Positions 60,616 through 64,000 of a stretch of 64,000 nt of DNA are shown one piece after another. The stretch is from Chloroflexota bacterium (GTDB taxonomy: Bacteria; Chloroflexota; Dehalococcoidia; Tepidiformales; Tepidiformaceae). Made by a program: the position numbers and the translations under genes. Every line of letters starts with the position of its first letter. Within the stretch, counting starts at the first letter, position 1. Under the pieces are notes generated by a model, which did no database searches, had not been told where the DNA came from, and saw only the letters and a list, made by a program, of their open reading frames with translations. The stretch spans positions 1 to 64,000 of the forward strand of contig JAPOQN010000042.1 of NCBI GenBank assembly GCA_026710655.1, given 5' to 3'.

Positions 60616-60645
60616 TTGTCAGGCCCGGCGTGGCGTGGCTATCGT
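60616..60645 (+). promoter_or_regulatory. Promoter TTGTCA-N18-TATCGT
   Basis: TTGTCA (60616-60621) and TATCGT (60640-60645, context GGCTATCGT), 51 nt before the nitroreductase start. A reasonable sigma-70-type pair. Confidence 0.55.
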
Positions 60646-60696
60646 GCGGCACCACCAGCAAGCCCGCGTGAACTCATCGCGGGCGGGAGCGAACCT

Positions 60697-61338
60697 ATGG
60701 GCGACGTTTCGGTCCACGAAGCGATATTCACGACGCGGAGCATGCGCCACCTGAAGCCGGACCCGGTCCCGCGGGAGGACCTCGAGTACATCATCGAGGC
60801 GGCGACCATGGCGCCGAGCGCGGGCAACACGCAGATGTGGGCGTTCGTGGTCGTGACCGACCCGGAGCAGATCGCGAAGATCGGGGCGGCCTATCGCGAC
60901 GTGGGCGAGCGCTACATCCGCGACGGCGTCCTCGCCGACCCGGACATCACGGCCGACCGCCAGCGCGTGTACTCGAAGGCGATGCACAACGTCGAGCACC
61001 TGGACGAGGCGCCGGCGATCATCGTGCCGTGCCTGCACGGTCGCGCCCCGGACAACTCCGACATTTCCTCGGGCTTCTTCAGCTCGACCTACCCGGCGGT
61101 GCAGAACATCCTGCTGGCGGCTCGGGAAAGGGGCCTCGGAACGGTCCTGCTGACACTGGCGACGGATTACTCGCCCATCAAGCCGGCTGAGACCGCGGAG
61201 GTCCGCGACGTGCTCGGTCTACCCGAGGACGTCACGATCACGGCGCTCATCCCGGTGGGTTACCCGAAGGGTCCGTGGGGCCGTCCCTGGCGAAAGCCCT
61301 GGCAGCAGGTCACGCACTGGGACCGGTGGGGCGAGTAG
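60697..61338 (+). CDS. Nitroreductase-family FMN protein
   Basis: 213 residues from ATG 60697. TTRSMRHLKPDPVP and APSAGNTQMWAFVVV hold the FMN-binding Arg and Ser/Asn residues of the NfnB/BluB-like superfamily. A middle segment FFSSTYPAVQNILLAARERGLG and the end VTITALIPVGYPKG are also typical. Uses NAD(P)H and FMN to reduce nitro, quinone or iodo groups, or performs flavin-dependent dehydrogenation; the substrate is unknown. Stands alone with its own promoter. Confidence 0.9.
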   Translation: MGDVSVHEAIFTTRSMRHLKPDPVPREDLEYIIEAATMAPSAGNTQMWAFVVVTDPEQIAKIGAAYRDVGERYIRDGVLADPDITADRQRVYSKAMHNVEHLDEAPAIIVPCLHGRAPDNSDISSGFFSSTYPAVQNILLAARERGLGTVLLTLATDYSPIKPAETAEVRDVLGLPEDVTITALIPVGYPKGPWGRPWRKPWQQVTHWDRWGE

Positions 61339-61393
61339 GATCAGGAGCCACTACCCCATCATCGACCCACTCGGCATACGCAGTAGGTAGCAA

Positions 61394-64000
61394 GTGCGCC
61401 TGTCCTGGAATGAAATACGCGCCCGAGCAGCTGAGTTCGCCCGTGAGTGGGCGGACGCTTCCTACGAGAGGGGCGAGACCCAGAGCTTCTACAACGAGTT
61501 CTTCGAGGTCTTCGGTGTCCGTCGACGCTCCGTGGCCCGCTACGAGGAGCACGTCCAGCGCCTCGACAACACCTCTGGCTATATCGACCTCTTCTGGCCC
61601 GGAGTCCTGCTGGTGGAGCAAAAGAGCGCCGGCCGGAGCCTCGTCGCTGCCGGCGAGCAGGCTGGCTCCTATTTCGACGGCCTCTCAGAGCACGAGCGTC
61701 CCCGCTACCAGTTGCTCTGCGACTTTCAGACGTTTGAGTTGCTCGACCGGGACGAGGGCGAAGAGTGCCGCTTCGCCCTCTCCGAGCTGCCCGAACACGT
61801 GGACAAATTCGGCTTCATCGTCGGCGTCGAGAAGCGAACATTCCGGGACCAGGATCCGGTCAATGTCGATGCGGCTGAACTCGCGGGCAAGCTCCATGAC
61901 GCGCTGAGGGATGCCGGGTACGCCCGCCACGACCTCGAACGGTTCCTAGTGCGAATCGTCTTCTGCCTCTTCGCCGACAACACGGGCATCTTCGAGCGCG
62001 ACAGCTTTCTCTCCCTGCTGGAGGAACGCACCTCCACCGACGGCAGCGATACCGGACCGCGCCTCTCACAGCTCTTCCAGGTGCTCGACACGCCGGAGAG
62101 CCAGCGGATGGCCACCCTCGACGAGGACTTGGCCCGCTTCCCTTACGTCAACGGCGAACTCTTCCACGACCCGCTGCGCATTCCCCAATTCGACGCATCC
62201 ATGCGGGAAGCACTGATCGAGGCTTGCCACTTCGACTGGTCAAAGGTCTCGCCCGCCATATTCGGCTCGCTCTTTCAGTCGGTGATGGAGCCGGAGGAGC
62301 GACGGGCGCAGGGCGCCCACTACACGACCGAGCGCAACATCCTCAAGGTCATCGAACCGCTCTTTCTCGACGACCTGCGAGCTGAATTCGAGCACATCCG
62401 GGGACTGAGGCGCGGTCGGCACTCGAGGCTGGATGCCTTCCACCGGCGGCTCGGGGAGATGACGTTCTTCGACCCCGCCTGCGGGTGCGGCAACTTCCTC
62501 ATCATCGCGTATCGGGAGCTGCGCACGCTTGAGATCGAGGTGATCCGCGAGCTCATAGCGGGGCAGCAGGCCTTCAATGTGGCCGACCTGACACGCATCG
62601 ATGTCGACCAGTTCTACGGAATCGAGCTCAACGAGTTTCCGGCGCGCATCGCCGAGACGGCCCTCTGGATGATGGACCACATCATGAACAACCGGCTCAG
62701 CCTGGAGTTTGGTGAGTCGTATGCCCGCATCCCGCTGGAGGCCTCGCCACACATCCTGCAGGCGGACGCGCTTGAAATGGACTGGGCCGAGCACCTACCG
62801 CGAGACCAATGCTCCTACGTCTTCGGCAATCCTCCTTTTGTCGGAGCCAAGCAGCAGAGCACCGAGCAACGGGAACAGGTGCGCCGCATCGCGAACCTGG
62901 GCAAGACCGGGGGCACGCTCGACTACGTGACAGCGTGGTTCATCAAGGCGGGCGAGTACGTGCAGGAAAGCGACGCCCCCTTTGCCTTCGTGGCCACAAA
63001 CTCGATCACGCAGGGTGAGCAGGTCGGACAGCTCTGGCCCCCGCTATTTGAGCGCCTGGGACTCGAAATCACCTTTGCGCACCGCACGTTCGCATGGGGG
63101 TCTGATGCACGGGGCAAGGCACATGTGCACGTCGTCATCATCGGCCTGGCGAAGGCGGCGGACGCGACCCGCGAGCGACGGCTCTACTCGTATGACGCCC
63201 TCACCGGCGAACCACTCGAGAGTCGCCACGCAGCGCTGTCTCCGTACCTGTTCGACACGGGCGGGCTGGCCGATCCGCACCTAGTGGTGCGGGAAACGTC
63301 CAGTCCAATCAACGGTTTTCCCGCCCTGGTAACCGGGACGCAGATCATCGACGGTGGCCATTATGTCTTCGCTGGTGAGGAGCGAGCCGTATTCCTCAGC
63401 GAGGAACCTGAAGCGGAGCGTTGGCTGAGGCCCTATCTGGGTGCGCGGGAGTTCCTGCAGGGCGGCGAGCGCTGGCTGCTGCACCTAACGGACACTCCTC
63501 CCAACGTTCTCAAAGCGCTCCCCAAGGCGCGGGAGAGGGTCGCCCTCGTGCGGGAGTTCCGCCTCGCGAGCAAGCGCAAGTCCACACAGGAACTCGCTAG
63601 GACGCCAACGCTCTATCAGATCAATACCATCCCTACGGAGCCGTTCTTGGTCGTACCTGAGGTCAGCTCGGAACGACGAGACTACATCCCTATTGCTTGG
63701 CTCGAGCCACCAGTAGTCCCTGCTCACACCGTACGAGTCATCCCCAACGCATCACTTGAGCTGTTTGGACTGCTTGCTTCGGCAATGCACATGGCTTGGC
63801 TCAGCCATGTTGGCGGGCGGCTAGAAAGCCGGTTTCGCTACTCCATCGGCCTTGTCTACAACACGTTCCCACGGCCGCCAGTTGGCGAAGAGAGGCTTGA
63901 GAAGATCGAACCTCTGACACAGGCGGTGCTTGACGCGCGCGCCGAGCATCCCGAGGCCACCCTTGCTGACCTGTATGACCCCGACCTGATGCCACCCAAC
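61394..64000 (+). CDS. MmeI-like type IIL restriction-modification enzyme (3' end outside window)
   Basis: 869 codons from GTG 61394 to the window edge with no stop; family members are about 900-950 residues, so little is missing. N-terminal nuclease: Asp65 in YIDLFWPG and E75-x-K77 in LVEQKSAG give D-x9-ExK, the spacing known for MmeI. A helical linker follows, then the N6-adenine methylase core: DPACGCGNFLIIA (about 361, SAM) and GNPPFVGAKQQ (about 478, NPPF catalytic loop). The last 250 residues are the target-recognition domain. One chain cuts and modifies the same asymmetric site. No lesion seen. Confidence 0.88.
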   Translation, partial: MRLSWNEIRARAAEFAREWADASYERGETQSFYNEFFEVFGVRRRSVARYEEHVQRLDNTSGYIDLFWPGVLLVEQKSAGRSLVAAGEQAGSYFDGLSEHERPRYQLLCDFQTFELLDRDEGEECRFALSELPEHVDKFGFIVGVEKRTFRDQDPVNVDAAELAGKLHDALRDAGYARHDLERFLVRIVFCLFADNTGIFERDSFLSLLEERTSTDGSDTGPRLSQLFQVLDTPESQRMATLDEDLARFPYVNGELFHDPLRIPQFDASMREALIEACHFDWSKVSPAIFGSLFQSVMEPEERRAQGAHYTTERNILKVIEPLFLDDLRAEFEHIRGLRRGRHSRLDAFHRRLGEMTFFDPACGCGNFLIIAYRELRTLEIEVIRELIAGQQAFNVADLTRIDVDQFYGIELNEFPARIAETALWMMDHIMNNRLSLEFGESYARIPLEASPHILQADALEMDWAEHLPRDQCSYVFGNPPFVGAKQQSTEQREQVRRIANLGKTGGTLDYVTAWFIKAGEYVQESDAPFAFVATNSITQGEQVGQLWPPLFERLGLEITFAHRTFAWGSDARGKAHVHVVIIGLAKAADATRERRLYSYDALTGEPLESRHAALSPYLFDTGGLADPHLVVRETSSPINGFPALVTGTQIIDGGHYVFAGEERAVFLSEEPEAERWLRPYLGAREFLQGGERWLLHLTDTPPNVLKALPKARERVALVREFRLASKRKSTQELARTPTLYQINTIPTEPFLVVPEVSSERRDYIPIAWLEPPVVPAHTVRVIPNASLELFGLLASAMHMAWLSHVGGRLESRFRYSIGLVYNTFPRPPVGEERLEKIEPLTQAVLDARAEHPEATLADLYDPDLMPPN

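Overview
The window is GC-rich, densely coded bacterial DNA. Tat/lipobox peptide-binding proteins, many luciferase-like flavin oxidoreductases, SDRs, a P450, SnoaL folds and paired D-aminoacylase-type amidohydrolases together resemble uncultured Chloroflexota (Dehalococcoidia/SAR202-like). That assignment is an inference from gene content, because no rRNA or marker gene is present.

Layout. (1) 1-7 kb is a scar zone of broken accessory genes: a serine-recombinase tail, two copies of the same helicase 3' end (one carrying a 36-nt internal inversion), a RepA-like ATPase, a DUF4268 pseudogene, a small-protein/aspartic-protease pair and an intact RES-Xre toxin-antitoxin pair. (2) 7.1-35.2 kb is a defence island. 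Its core is an essentially complete dpd (7-deazaguanine in DNA) modification-restriction system in two divergent operons. The minus-strand operon carries dpdB-queD-queC-queE-(dpdC-like)-dpdA-DUF4186. The plus-strand operon carries dpdE-F-G-H-I-J-K-D. A NYN-domain putative nuclease lies on the left flank, and a 1164-residue SIR2-domain protein is convergent on the right. (3) 35.2-35.8 kb is a gene-free border with a heptamer tandem repeat. (4) 35.8-61.3 kb looks like ordinary chromosome: hydrolases, P450, tRNA-Gly(TCC), two tandem SDRs, three LLM-class flavoenzymes, two tandem SnoaL-like proteins, NhaA, and two modules of peptide-type binding protein, amidohydrolase and DppB/DppC permeases. (5) 61.4-64 kb is a single-chain MmeI-like (type IIL) restriction-modification enzyme that runs off the right edge.

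How the dpd genes should work together. QueD, QueE and QueC make preQ0 from the product of GTP cyclohydrolase I, whose gene (folE) is not in the window. DpdA, helped by DpdB, exchanges guanine in DNA for preQ0. A DpdC-type enzyme converts the nitrile to the amide. The plus-strand operon of helicases, an ATPase and a PLD-type protein is the restriction side that acts on unmodified DNA. The system family is published (Salmonella Montevideo dpd cluster). What may be new here is the DUF4186 gene inside the modification operon, the ArcS-like reading of the DpdC candidate, the SIR2 and NYN partners, and the micro-inversion in the duplicated helicase remnant.
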